NCBI GenBank assembly: GCA_905331475.1
Contig: CAJNYU010000003.1
Location: 186,001-250,000, forward strand
DNA: 64,000 bases
Reading direction: 5' to 3'
From: Rotaria socialis
Lineage: Eukaryota > Rotifera > Eurotatoria > Philodinida > Philodinidae
Shown: in pieces, positions 46,326 to 61,813 of the stretch
Position numbering within the stretch: the first letter of the stretch is position 1
Layout: each line of letters opens with the position of its first letter
The notes under the pieces: generated by a model
Told to the model about the DNA's origin: nothing
What the model saw: the letters and a program-made list of their open reading frames with translations, nothing else
The model's database searches: none
Position numbers and translations under genes: made by a program

Positions 46326-48515
46326 ACTAATTATTTACTATCGTTACCATCTTTATCATTGTCGTATTTCCTTCTGCGTCTTCTTCTTCATCTTTATATA
46401 TATATATATATATTACACGAAAAATAAGATTGTTTGAAATGATAGATTATTAGTATTTTAATGTTCTTTTTTCTTCTTTTCAATCAGAGAAAAAAAGACA
46501 AGAATATATAATTTGTCAACATAGATCTATTTTTTACTGTGCAAGATAAAACATGTAAAAGCGTTGTCAACATATTGATTATCTGTTGAGACAGATAACA
46601 TTCGTAGTCATTTTGTTTTGTGTAAAAATGGAACACAAAATAATTTATATCTTGTTTAATGGATCAATGATTCTTTTTGTTTATCACAAAATCTTGCAGA
46701 AGTAGATATTTCTGATGAGTCCCGGGCTAACTAGGTTAACTTGATTACGCTTTGTTTTTTTTGTGGTCTATTTATTCATACTTGTTTTAATCGAAAGGCA
46801 AATCCTATTCATTATAGTCAACAGTAACTCTATGTGCATGTTCTCGTGAATGGCAAGCTAGTTGTTGTCGTGATTGACTATGAATGTGTTTTTATTAATC
46901 TGCTTTTCTTTTTTTCCAGCTTTATTTGTAGTTTAATTAGGTTGTGTCTTACTGACTCCGTTTCTATGACATAGAAATGAGTCTTTTGTCATATCTCAAA
47001 TTTGTGATAGATTTTATTTCTATTTTCAGACATCAATCCATCATAATTATTAAGTGTGAATGTGACTAGAATAACATACTAAAAAAATTGTCAGTACGGA
47101 CCTTTGAGTCTTAAATATGAAACTCGAATAGAAATCGTTAGCATGAATAGATTGGCACAGTGAAGATTCTCTAAAAACAAAGTTAAGATGGTTTTCCAAG
47201 AATAGTTGATCACTAGAGAAATCATTTGTCTTGATTATTTTGTATTTGACAGCAATATTAATTATTTACGTTTTGATTTTCCTTTTACTTCGTTAAAGAT
47301 TTTGATTATGTTTAAAATTTTTGCTTTAACTAGCAAATCAATGTATCCTATCAATCTTTTGATGCTACCGCAAGTCTCAACAAGTGATTGTATTATATTC
47401 TTGAATACAAAAATTTTAAATGCATTACTCTATTTATAAATGAATGCTTTGTAAATGTTGAAGTCTTGTCCTGGATACTATTCATATTCAGTATCTATTT
47501 TTTTGGTTAAGGCACGAAATTACAAGTGAAAATCGCTGCCTACATCGTTACAGTTCTTGTAGATTCACCTTTTTTTGGAGTTAGATTTGTAAATAAACTG
47601 AAGTAAATTTAGCATCGACACGTTCGCTTTCTGTATGAACAAATACTTACTGACTGTTTGTTGTAACGACTACTACAACACAATGTGTCAAATTTGCGTA
47701 CTTACCTACGCTCAAATATTAAAAAGAAACAAGTAACTTTTGACCACATAATTTCTTTGAATCTCGACTAAACATTCCACCTAATAAAGCTAAGAACCTA
47801 TGTAAACCTGCGTAGATTGTTTTTGTCATATACTCATCGAATCATCCTGAAACTTATACACTAATTTCAATCGAAACCTCAATACGTCAACTTAACGCTA
47901 CAGTCTCTATAACATAAAGCCCATGCCTCTATCAACATTATCAATTGCTAATGATACCAAGCATACATATATATACGTATATATAGCTATAATAAACTAA
48001 AGTTTCACAGATAAAAGGTATGCAGTTTTATTTTATTGTGAATAAGGAGAAAAGAAAAAGAAACACTATTAGATAAATGTAAATTACAATATCAATTGAA
48101 GATCTGTATCTAATAATGCCCAAATTATCAGTTTAAAAAACAACAACAACAACAAGAAAAGGCTTGTCCGACTATAAAATCATAGTGCATAGGTTAAATC
48201 ACAAAATTCAACAACAATCAAGGGAGAGTAACATAAAGTGACAAAAAAACCGGTAGCTGTATAAGTAAACTGAACAATAGAACAGTAGATGTCTTACTTG
48301 CTTTCGTATTGTTGCGTGAGATTTTTTTGTTTTTGCTGAAAGAGATCTGCTAAAATCATATCGATAGTAGTACATGACAGAGAAAACGAACATGGTTACA
48401 ACAAAGATAGTACTTCCCACATAGATACTGAAGGAAGGCTAATAAAATAAGCAAATCGAAAAACGAAACCATTAGAAAGAAGATGAAATTCTGTACAATA
48501 GATTCCTTTTCGTAT
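46326..48515. other. Intergenic region between convergent genes
   Basis: The neighbours point toward each other, so this holds two 3' ends. A TA run lies at about 46395-46414. The plus-strand frame at 47206-47439 is Ile/Phe/Leu-rich and unsupported. Nothing else was recognised. Confidence 0.4.
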
Positions 48516-50382
<1,867 letters not shown>

Positions 50383-53300
50383 CAGTAAAATATGTCGTAT
50401 GAAGATATTAAATTGACAGCTTTACGATTAAATCAAAAAGAAAAGAAGAAAGAAAATTGATAGCAAATGTTTTTTTTCAAATTTTGTTCTCAAAGAATAA
50501 AATATTCTATTTCATCAAAGAAAACAAGAAATATACGATACTCTGATACAAGCATAATTTTCACCAGGATGTTGCTATGCGACTACCATGCATATTGATT
50601 GATTCACATTTTCTTAAATAGATACAGAATTTATGGTTTATTTTTACTCAATTAATTTGAAAATTTTCAATTCATTGTTTTAAAATCAACTTTCACTAAA
50701 TCAATAGAGGGCGCCTCGCATGTGGGGGAGGGGAGGGGGGTGGCGGCAGCAACATCACTGATCTTGTCTTGATGTTTGTTATATCATGTATGTTTTTTCT
50801 CCTCTGTACTGTTCTCTCTTGTTACTTATTTGTCGCGCTTATTATTTTCAATATTGGCACTTTTTCGTTTTTCACGCTTGAATTCAAGAAAATGATATGA
50901 TAATTATTCTTATTCTTCTCTTTTTTTCTTCTTCAAGCTTCTGCAAGCGTCTTCATATATCTCTCTTCACTGAGATATACTACTATTCTTCTGCTCTATC
51001 AAAAAGAATCATATTTTTGATTAATTGCGTATTACCTTTTTCTTTCAACTTGATTGTTCATTACAATCATTCGAACTCGTGTCAGCTACTTGCTGGTGGA
51101 ATTCTTCTTATTCACAACTATTTCTGTGCATTGAATAAACAATTGGATCTTCATCCAATATTCAATACTATTCTATTTTCGTTGTTGTCATTCTGTCATA
51201 ACCAATATTGTGGCACCTGCCATTTTTATTAGTTGCGACTCTGATCTTCATCAAGGCGTTACAGGGGGGTTGAATAGTCGATGGGCATAATCACACAAAC
51301 TAATTTGAAGTTGAATTCATATTTTAGCCAACAAGAAATTTTTTCTATGAATGCCAGATTTTGTTATCTTATTCATTTCGATTTCCAAGACCTGTGGGAT
51401 TTGTCACTGAACAATAATTTTATTTTAATTACGAAAGAACAATTGATGAACAGTAGACAACAAGAGAAAGATTTCATTTTAACGTTTGAACAATTGTTAG
51501 ATATGATTATAAGAGAAGATTTCGATTGATATTTAATTTGAATATCTTTCTGTATAGCATGAAATCACCTGTTGAAAAATTTATAAAAACTGGCACTTAA
51601 TTTGTTGAAAATTTTCAATATAAATAAATGCGTAAAACGGGAACATATGTTTTTATTATCGTATTAATATTCTCTGACATATGCTTATTCCAATACAAAC
51701 AACGACATTTAAATGACAAATGACGAATGCTGGTTGCATTATTTTGTGTCAAATATAATTTATCAGTCGAAGAAAACAAAACTTTTAAAATTTTACTCAT
51801 GTTCGAAATCGTAGTTGATAGGTTAAACAATTATTCATCGAAATTGCGTGTTATTATAGAGAAAAAAGACTGTACATAGTTTATAGTATATAATTATATA
51901 ATTTGTAAAAGACAAACTACACTATTGAATAGACATAGTTTGGTTTCGAATCATCCAAATAGGTTTGCTTTGACTATTATTCATACTTGACATAGCTTCT
52001 CACGTATTTACTTATTCGGATTATTGTTGACTGTCTATCTATTGAAAAGAAAGAAAATATAGTCATAAGACCAACCACTAAAATACATAATTAGTCAAGA
52101 ACTGTGATTATACAGCTTAGATGGTATAGAAAGCAAATAACACGCCTCTATATATATATCGATACCATTTTCGAATAGTTATCACAACAGACATGTCGAT
52201 TAGTTTATTATCTTTATAATACTCTCTTTGCCTCACATTCATTGTATGATGATGATGGCGATGACAACAACGGAAACTGTCACTTGTTATCGATTTCGAT
52301 CTTCGCCTGTTGATTCTTTCTTTTCTTATGTTTTTTGTATATGCTTTGCCTAATTATTGTGTACATGCTTATGCTTCACGTCTCTTTTCTATTTTCTTTT
52401 TCTTTTTTGCTACCACTACTGTTACTATTACCATTCCCATCATGCTGTGTATGGATGCGCATTTTGCCTGGATGGCTATAAATGCCAATACAAACTTTTT
52501 ATTCATTGCCAATTGACGAGTACATACTGATGTTTGAAGAAAAATTTTCTCATCAATAATCAATGTTTATAACAGCGGCAAGTAAATATTAGTTACATAG
52601 ATAAAACGCATTATTAGTTAGATCCGTGAAATGAAGCATACAGATGTATGTATACATATATGTATATACATGATTGATACCTACGTTGGGTTGAAATGTA
52701 TGACACAACAGTGTCGAAGGAGGGGGAAAAGCAGTTGAAATAATGTTTCTTTTATTGAATTTGTTCATTTGTTCACCTTATATTGATTTCTTTCTTTTTA
52801 TTCATTGCATTAAACAGAAAGAAAAAACGTGGAGAAAAGAAAAAGTGTAACTTCATACAGAAAAAAAAGTAACAGATGCTATGCAAACCTATGAATATAA
52901 AAACGAGAGAAAGTAAGTTCGATGGATATATGAGGAAGAAAAAGAAAGCCAAAACTATATTTTTGTATGTTGCTGTCAGTCAACTTAATTGAACGAAAAA
53001 TGTATTTATACATGATAGTAATAACTTAACTCACTATGGTACTCTTAATCATTCTCTTTCAACTCATTTTTCAAAACACAATTTAACACTACTGGTTTCC
53101 ATTACTTAATAAATGCATATCGTAAGCAATAGCTATTATTTTTTCTTCTCAATAGATCATAACTAAAAATATTCTATCACAGTTAATAAAAACAAAATTA
53201 CGTCTATATTATTGTAGTACTTCTTACACTTCGTAAAGATTATGTTTTGGTAGCATCTGTTTTCTTTTAACATTTAGACTAAGTATAATGTCTTATTATC

Positions 53301-53947
53301 GATAGATAGACCACAACTGATGTCCTAGCAAAAAAAAATAGGATCAAAAATATCTTCACATTAAACAGGACAACTATTCTGATCAGATAAATGATGGACG
53401 TAATAGTGTTGGACTCATTTGAAAATTGAGCAACGTAAGTGTCGCGCGTGTGGGTATATGCGTGCGTTTATATTATTATTGTCCTTGTATATCCGAGGCA
53501 CATCATCATTATTATTATCATCATTTTATTGATGATATATTTGACTGATCAAACCTTGTTCAATGTATCGGCAATCGGTTAATCCGAAATAAACGATTTT
53601 CTTTTGCTCGGATCATACCTTCGTCTCTATACAGACGAGGGAAGGAAATAACGTTAAACACTACTTTATGCATGTGTGTGTGTGTGTCCGATTTAATGAT
53701 TGATAGATGTACGACCCATTTGATGGTCGATGAAGGTTGATCTTTTTTTCACTCTTTGTGTACACATAAAATGTATGTGCGTGCAAATGAGAATACTTTT
53801 TCTCATTCATTTACGTCTGTTCTTGAATTACAGATTTTTATACGTTTCAACATTGACGAACACATATATATATATATATATATATTTATTTATTTATTTG
53901 TCATTACGGACAATTTTTTAAGTGGTCTATACTAATTATTACTATCA
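50383..53947. other. Gene-poor intergenic region
   Basis: About 3.6 kb with no firm gene. A G-rich patch lies near 50723-50745. A plus-strand frame (51281-51529) of 82 residues with a Gln/Glu/Asp-rich end looks more protein-like than most, but no domain or splice partner was found. TA-rich runs occur at 52650-52672 and 53863-53885, the latter followed by TTTA repeats just before the gene at 53948. Confidence 0.4.
53863..53900. repeat. TA and TTTA microsatellite
   Basis: TA run of about eleven units followed by several TTTA/TTAT units, about 50 bp upstream of the next start codon. Confidence 0.85.
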
Positions 53948-54538
53948 ATGGTGAGTATGGCCGGTCAACAACAACGCCAACAATGTTCATCACGATATCC
54001 GAGTTTATTAGTTACAGTTAAAAATGAAACAGAAGAGCGATCAGTAGCTGAGTCGCATTCAAATTCGCGAACACGCCGTTCCAAAGATAACTACCGACCT
54101 TATACTTTTCAACAGAAAACTGTCTACTACAATAGTAATCATCGCCATCAACAGCAGCAATATTATACTCATCCACAGCATACATCACCACGTCGCCAAC
54201 CGCAACAAAAATATTATAACAATTACGATCGTATACATTATCCTTATCAACATCAACCGATCCGGCCATTAATGGAAATGAAAGACGATTTATTTTCATC
54301 GCATCATGATTTAAATGTTGATGACGATAACGATAATGATACGACTTATCATTCTGTCCAACAGAGAGAACCTAAACAACGTGGACAATATCGTAATCGA
54401 AAAGCTGAATTAGACTGGGATCATGCATTTGATTTAGATCTTATTGATTTCTATCCAACTCACAATGATATCGACAATCATTCGTTGACAAGTACAAGTA
54501 CAATCAGTTCAAGTGATCATTCGTTTTCTTCTGTTTAA
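53948..54538 (+). CDS. Hypothetical low-complexity protein, 196 residues
   Basis: A single uninterrupted frame rich in Gln, His, Tyr, Ser, Asp and Arg, with no recognised domain, signal peptide or membrane segment. The C-terminal third is more ordered (RNRKAELDWDHAFDLDLIDFYP) before a Ser/Thr-rich end. Codon use and the unbroken length in AT-rich DNA favour a real gene, probably intrinsically disordered. The first codons (ATGGTGAGTATGG) also match a splice donor, so the start exon could be different and a second Met at codon 4 is an alternative. It converges on the helicase-like gene with 283 bp between stops. Confidence 0.55.
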   Translation: MVSMAGQQQRQQCSSRYPSLLVTVKNETEERSVAESHSNSRTRRSKDNYRPYTFQQKTVYYNSNHRHQQQQYYTHPQHTSPRRQPQQKYYNNYDRIHYPYQHQPIRPLMEMKDDLFSSHHDLNVDDDNDNDTTYHSVQQREPKQRGQYRNRKAELDWDHAFDLDLIDFYPTHNDIDNHSLTSTSTISSSDHSFSSV

Positions 54539-54821
54539 AAATATATTAGTTGCTTATTTTGGTGCTACAGAAAAACAAGCGATCGAACATTCGTATATAG
54601 TTTTAAAAAAAAAGAAGCATTCTTTTTTTTGTACAGATTTTTATTCTTGATAAGTGACCTTCGACATAGACGAAGAAAAAAAGGGAATTAGAGCGAATAC
54701 GGATACTAGAATCATTATTACAAATATCACAAACACAACAAACTAAAAAGGGTTTTGTGTTTTTTTTGTTTTTCTTCTATCACAGATTGTACGGCTTGTT
54801 ATTTTCTGGCTGTTTTTTCTA

Positions 54822-57800
54822 TTAATTAATATTTGAAAAAATCTTTACCAGCAGATTAAACGAATGATAATCATTTGTTGTATCGTTATCACAACCGAGT
54901 GATTGCAATTTTCGTTTTATACATGCATTTAATTTAGTTCGCAATTTGAATAGATTATTATCCGACAGAACGATTTGATAATCATTTAATTTTAATGCAT
55001 CATTAATTGTTCCAAAAAATAATAAAACAATATCTTCAATCAATGTACAATACTTTCCAATAAATAAGCCTTTTGTTGAACGTATTATGTCATCACATAT
55101 AGCAAAACGAATTTTATCGCGTTCATTCCATTGAACATGATTTAATATTGACGATTGATCGAGAGTAACTAATTCATTGCGACTAATTAATGTTTGAAAA
55201 CAAAGAAAGAAGGTTTCTCGTTGTTGACTTTTAAAAGTCTTACCTTGATAACCATTGTTGATCGTATGAAATTAAATTTTGTGGCAAACAACAAACAAGT
55301 ATTGCCTGCATAAGTGGCCAACATGAAGAATTTTCATTTAAATCAATATTTTCATCATTGTTTGAATAGAAAAATTTTGAAAATTTTATATTAATTAAAT
55401 AATCAATAATTGATTTTCTAAGAAAATTTGTTTTCGAAAATTTTTAGTTTTTCGCAAAATTTGTTTCTTACTTAAAACAATCAATTTGTTTCATCCGAAA
55501 ATATTTTATATTTTGATTGATACAAAATTGTCTTTTATCAGTTGATTGTTCCCATTGCTATAACAAAAAAACAACCGAGACTTAATTAGAAGTAAACATA
55601 ACATTCGAATTCCTACCAAATATAATTGATAAAAAACAAAATGATCTGAATTTTTATTTGATACTAATCGCCCTTTGAACTCTAATGAGGAACGATTATT
55701 CGGCTTCGATTGAACTACAATGAAGACAAAAGTAAGCAGAGATTTATGTAGTTTAAGTTTTATTTACATGGATCACCAATGATGAGTGTTGATACAATAA
55801 TTAAGATTGGCCGGAGACATTTAAAAAGGTGAGCATAAACAATCATCATTGCATAGGGTAACCTGACAATGGGCAATGCTAAACAAAATGCGCCTAATTC
55901 GACGAGATCTTCCCATTTATCAAGTAAATCAAGATTCTAAACCAAAAAATGTCTGTTGAAGAAGAAATCAATAAACAAAGAATTTACTTTTAATTGAGAA
56001 ATACCAGCCCGAACAATAGCGAACGGGGGAGGAAATGGTAATTTTAACATAAATTCTGCAACAGAACAATTTGTCCAGGCAAATAATTTTGCTTGCATTA
56101 TATTTTCCTAGAAAAGAAAAACAACAGTCAACCAGTCCATTGAAATATCTTCTATTAGTTGCATTAATTGACACTTTTATATGAAATATGTATGGTCACA
56201 CATGGAATCAATCGAACTCAACATAGTTGTGCAGGCTGAAATGAATTAGACCTTCTGATGAGTTAAGTGATGTCTGAGTATCACCAAACAGCTGTCTCAC
56301 AAATTTCAACGATAAGTTTCTTTCTGTGAGAAACGCTATTTTCGAAATTTTAACTATTACTAAAGCCTATGAGAAATTCGGTGTGATAAGCACCAAGATT
56401 TTTCATGAGGAGTGATATCTTTTATGGTTATGTCAAATTTGTATCAAATGATATCCTATTATAGTTTGAATTAGCCACGATCAGTTTTGAAATGTTTTGA
56501 ATTAGTTTGACTCTATTAACGACTTGGACGACCTCGTTCATCTCTATTATTTACTAATAATTTCGATTCATTTGTAGACGAACACAACTGTCATTGACAT
56601 TTGATCTAGTTCTACAGTCATGATATATTTATCTTATTGATTTCTCTTTTTTTCTTCTCAGTACTGAGGAAAGAAATGTTTTATTTTACATACAAGTAAT
56701 GGTTGTCGAGCCATTTCTGAATTGATATTCTCATTAATTTTTTCATCGAATAACGAATGAGGAAATAATCGATAACAAATACCACCTTCTTCTAAATTTG
56801 CCCTAAAAAAACAGTAAATTCAAATTCAAAGTTCATATAAAAACAAGATTGATGTACCGATATTTCCTTTCTGTAGCACTCGTTTGACTTATCCAATTGT
56901 ATTTCGGTAAAAACTTCGATGATGTTGTATGATAACATTTCTTTAGCATTAAAATTAATCAAACGATATCAATTTTGTTTGTTAAAATTTACCTCAAGAG
57001 TAATTCCTGTATCAATAACACAACAAATATTACGAAAAGGTACACCTGTTTCACAGCTAGCATCACAGAGAATCTTTAACACAAAAAAACAAACGAAAAT
57101 ACTTTATTATCATTATTCGAATAATTTCAATAATCACATACTAATAATCGTGAACGATCATTATTGATGAATGGCCATGAAGTAGTATTCAAAATCGCAT
57201 GAACTTCGATGGCAAATCTACATAGAACATTATATATCAATCATTGTGTAATAAAACTAAAAGAAATTTTACTCGTTTGAAAAATTTGTACTCAAAATTA
57301 GATCAGTGAATATTGATATCTCATCTGGACCAGGTAAGAATACAAGAATATGACCTTAAATAAATAAAACAAGGCCAATAGAAAATGATATGCATTTGCA
57401 TCAGGATTAAATTTACCAGATTGTATTTGACACATATATTTAATAATTGATAAAATCAATTCGTAATCAATAACATCATCGAATTTTCGTGTTTGTAAGT
57501 AATATTTCACTAATGCTGTAGAATTTGCATTATTATTTGTTAAACTTAATAGTTGTTCCAAAAGAAGAGGATCATGTCTAGAAATTTTTTATCAATACAT
57601 ATAAGTTTCTATTTATCAAAATAAATATTTCTGTAGATTCATCAATCAATTTTTCTACGCTGATATACATGCACATATTCCCAATAATCAAATGTTCTCT
57701 TTTTACATATTGTCGAGCATTTTTCTAAGCTAATCATGCAACATAGCTATTATGTTTGTTTTTTTTTTCGTTTTATTCTTACCGTTTCGATGGCTATATT

Positions 57801-60800
57801 AACTGTTGATAAATACATATTGAATTTTTAGAAAAAAAAGCAATGATCATGGTTTATTTAGAATACTTACGTTATATTTATCTCAAGTAAATCAATAGTT
57901 TCATTAGTTGCATATTTTCGTGCAAAATCAATTGGTGAAAAATTATTTATAGCACGAAGATTAACTAGTATATTATCGGTTGATAATAAACGTTGAATTA
58001 ATGCTGTTAAGCTCCACATTGATGCACACATTAATGGAGTTATCAGTGTTAATGGATGTTGATGGTTACCTTAAACCAACGAATAGAATAACATTAGAAT
58101 TATTATACAACAATCAGAGTCTCATATACGAAAACTGTTGTCTATAGTTTTGTTTCTATTTCAAGTACATTATCATATTAAAATATCTGCGGATCTATTA
58201 TTTTAACGTAGCAGAAAGGAGATCGGTAGACATGAACAGGATAATCATAACCCTACTAGAACCAGACGCAATAAGACTTCTTTTAAAATCGTTTTCAGTT
58301 TTTGTCAAATATTATGTTGACAAATATCCAGTGTTCTAAATGATTTAAGACACAATGAATGCATTCATATCTATCGGTCAATGCCTTAGAATTCAGTTTT
58401 GTATAGAAGCATTCTATGAAGTTGTTTGGATGGTCTATGAAGATAAATCTTGCGAATGATTTGATAAACTGACTAGTTTTCTAATTCCTAATCGTTAAGT
58501 ATCGAGACTATTGTCATTTTTTATAAACAGGAAATTGAGTAAGATATGTAATTAAAGGAAATGTTTTATCAGTAGATAATCCTTACATTGATTAGGCTGT
58601 TGCATAATAAAATTCACCATCAATTGAAAATCTTCTATTAATCCATTTGTAAAACATCGACCGATTAAATTATTGAAATATTTTTCTTCTGGCTTCATAT
58701 TTTGTTCCTATAGATACATAAATAATTTTATTAAAAAAAAACAAAAAAAAACAATTGATTCATACTAATAATGAATAAATAGCTTGACATGATTCAGGGA
58801 TAATCAAGGATGATATCTGATGATGAATAGCCGATTGTTCTGCTAAATGGCACCAATGATCTAATAATTGCATTCCATAATTAGCTATTAAAAAATACAA
58901 TATGAAATGTAAATTATAGATTGATTTTCACTTTTTTTGTTACCGGTCGACAAACATCTGCTTTGGTCCATTCGTTGAATATCAAATAAAATTTGATCAA
59001 GAAATATTTCTTCAATCTTTTCAGTTGCAATACCATTCATATCAACTACGAAAAAAAAGGAGAAGCAAATTTCATTGCATAGAATATATCGTATTTACAT
59101 ACTTGTATGTGTTGCAACATTTCCAAAATATTTCACCAATGTATCATAGTGTATTGTTGTTTGTATGAGAATTATTTTTAAATGTCGAAATTTATGCTGT
59201 GTATCTTTTAAATAAGCTAATAACATATCCAATGTATGCGATCGTTTATGTACATCATCAATAATTAAATGTGTTATTGAGGATTTCAATAAATGATCTC
59301 CACCTATTAATGTATGTAAAAGCAATTCATGAGTTGTCACGGTAATCAATGATGTTGCTTCAGCAGTTAGTGACCTATTGAAAAAGACAAAAAAATGTTG
59401 TAACAAAGATAGTCTCGTCTATGTGATTTGTAGATCTTTCGTAATATACTCAATATTTTAAAAACAAATCTACATCAGATTTCAACTCTCAAGCTCTCTC
59501 ATGGATATTTTCGAATAATTTGACGAGTGCTTCCGCGAAGATCAGAATTCGAAGAGAAGTTGAAGATACAAAATTTTATAGTTAGATCGACCTGTGCTGT
59601 CCAGCCGTCGTAAAAAGAACTAGTTTTCTGATATTTGAAATTATCGGCATCTTACATGTTTTCAAATGTAAAACAATCGATTGGCTGATTGAATGATGAT
59701 AGAATAGTTGACAATGCATATGCAGAAAGATTACTTGCACAGCTATGGAGAATACGAATAGGCCATTGTTTGTCAAAATGATCATCATTTAAATATTGAC
59801 AAACCTAATTAACAAAAAGTACTAGTTTAAATAGAAAGCAAACTCTTCAGTACTGACTCGAATCGATTTTCCAATCGCTGGTGGTCCATTTAAGAATATC
59901 ATTTTATTACCTAGAGAAGCAAAGTTTGTTGGATTTTTTTATATATTTTCTATCGTGTAACTATTACTTTCAATTGACTGAAGTAAATTATCACGTGTTG
60001 ACGTTTTATCAATAGGTAATAATCGAATGAGATGTTCATGAGAAAGAAATTTTTGATCTGGCATGCGTGGTTTTATGTCTGCTGTTTTAGCAAGTGGATT
60101 GCCCGATCGTAATAACGTGCAATAAAACCAATCTAAAGCAATATGTTACACTCAAGTACAAAATAGTTTATTTCTAAATGAAAATTTACCGTTGAGTGAA
60201 CTCGGTGTTTTTTGTATTTTTGCTTGAAGTAACTCATTATCTCCAGCTGATATAGGACATGATTGCAAATAGAGATTAACATCATGCATTAATTGCGAGT
60301 TATTCAATGAAAATGCTATTTGTTTAGTTGAACCAGTGGTATTATTTGAAACGGATTCATTCGAAGATTTTGAAATAGCGATTACCCGAGATGCGCCACG
60401 TCTAAACAAGTTTTTGAAAAGGTTATTAACAAGCTGAATCTTTTTTTACTATTCACCCAAAAGTTCTACAAACAAGCTTTCGTTGTTGTACTTGTTGACG
60501 AACAAAAATCCGTTCATGGCAAAATAATGATGATGGAAATTCAATTTCTGTATTTGTTTTATCATCATTCATATAATTGTCAAGCATTTGACAAATTACT
60601 TCACGTACAGGATTAGGTATATCCAAATTCTACATACGAAAGCAAGACAAAAAACAACATTCTGCTACCAATAAGACAAATCTTTTGTTTATACTTACAC
60701 ATCCAGCTGGTACGTCAGAGTCAGATTCATCATCGCTTAAATAATCAACAACTGAATCCATATTTGTATTTACCATTCGATAAGGCATATTCGAAGCAAA

Positions 60801-60887
60801 CTAATGAAAAGATTACTCAATCTAAGTATAAAAATTCGACTAGGAAAATACTCTATGTTTTTTTCGCAATTCGATGTAGCTTTTCAT
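54822..60887 (-). CDS. YTHDC2-like DExH helicase homologue, probably catalytically inactive, without YTH domain
   Basis: Twenty-four exons splice in frame to 1,091 residues. From the 5' end: 60852-60887, 60699-60800, 60457-60629, 60190-60401, 59968-60132, 59858-59910, 59656-59804, 59103-59374, 58944-59045, 58766-58884, 58587-58707, 57871-58069, 57417-57577, 57273-57354, 57142-57217, 56993-57073, 56858-56913, 56694-56802, 55988-56107, 55768-55936, 55617-55714, 55472-55557, 55244-55417 and 54822-55182. Domain order follows YTHDC2: R3H-like (about 70-115), RecA1, an ankyrin-type insert (about 501-567), RecA2 and helicase-associated domains. Walker A survives (GPPAIGKS, 238-245), but DEAH is DDVH (336-339), SAT is QTT, and motif VI is ERKYRANL (about 716-723) instead of QRxGRAGR. 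The protein ends before any YTH domain. YTHDC2 proteins bind RNA in germ cells; the role here is unknown. The extreme N-terminus is the least certain part. Confidence 0.85.
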
Positions 60888-61813
60888 AGTGAGGAATTTT
60901 ACCAGTGAAATACAAACTTAGAGAGAACTATCTTGATTTATTTCAACGTTTCGAACTTTGTTTCGCAAAATACTTCTCACTCATTTATAGGCATATGTTA
61001 AAAAAGTGCAATAAGCAAATTTTCAGGGTACAATCTTCAGCATATATAAGTCGCATGTCTGATAGAATATTCTGTGCTCTAGGCATCTAAAGTCTATTAA
61101 ATGAATTGTTTAGAGTAGGCACATGAAACAAATTCGAGTTTATTTCAAAATGTTAACAAAAGGAAATTTGTTTCGATTGAATGGTATGAATAGAGAACTA
61201 GTCTGACGTCTCTCTCCCCAAGAAGCTTTTGTGCGCTCGAATATTGATTACTAGTTCAAATAGTGTTCGCATTACTGATTTGATTTGGATGTGGCCAACT
61301 TGCACATATGCTATGAAATAGATTAGAATACTTTTGCTCTATTTACTTGGAAATTTTTCTTAACATATGGACTCGATTGTTCATAGGTTATTAATAAGAA
61401 AATGTTAATTTATAAATTCAGTGCAATATTAACGTAACTACTGAAACCATATCATAAAATCACCGAAACAAAATTCTTTGGAACACTCAATAGCAGCAAA
61501 TGGAAAATCAGTATCTTTGACTGGACGTCAAGACAAACCCACATCATCTCTCTCATGCTTTAGTGCTGCATGCATCGATCTCACAATAATAACTACCTGA
61601 TCATCATCTCCACCTGTAGAGTAAAGCTCATAGTCATTACTGTTCAATTTAGTTGAATGCTGTTTCGATGAAACTGTTGATGATGACGCATATCTAAAAT
61701 ACTAACAACATATCCATAGTTTCTAGAAGAATATATCTATTTATTTCTGTAGCAAAAAAAATTATCTGACGTTTTATTGAATAACAAAGTAACAGGGAAA
61801 AAAATTAATGGAT
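60888..61813. other. Intergenic region with a coding-like relic
   Basis: Mostly AT-rich with no firm gene. The exception is the minus-strand piece at 61439-61693, listed separately. Confidence 0.4.
61439..61693 (-). pseudogene. Possible exon or gene fragment, one in-frame stop
   Basis: On the minus strand a frame beginning after a good acceptor (TTTTAG at 61694) stays open for 85 codons except for one TGA at 61528-61530, and reads like real protein (for example VVIIVRSMHAALKHERDD and later KDTDFPFAAIECSKEFCFGD). I do not recognise the family. It could be a decayed gene piece or an unannotated exon that ends at a donor before the stop (CAG-GTAGTT lies inside it). Confidence 0.3.

Noticed and set aside
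51281..51529. 82-codon plus-strand frame with Gln/Glu/Asp-rich end
   Set aside because: Somewhat protein-like, but no domain, partner exon or promoter signal was found, so it was not called as a gene.
54018..54299. Minus-strand frame of 93 codons
   Set aside because: Antisense to the single-exon low-complexity gene at 53948-54538, whose frame is longer and ends naturally.
57775..57820. A 10-nt micro-exon between exons 12 and 13 of the YTHDC2-like gene
   Set aside because: It would put the next exon out of frame (an immediate TGA), whereas direct joining of exons 12 and 13 keeps the frame.
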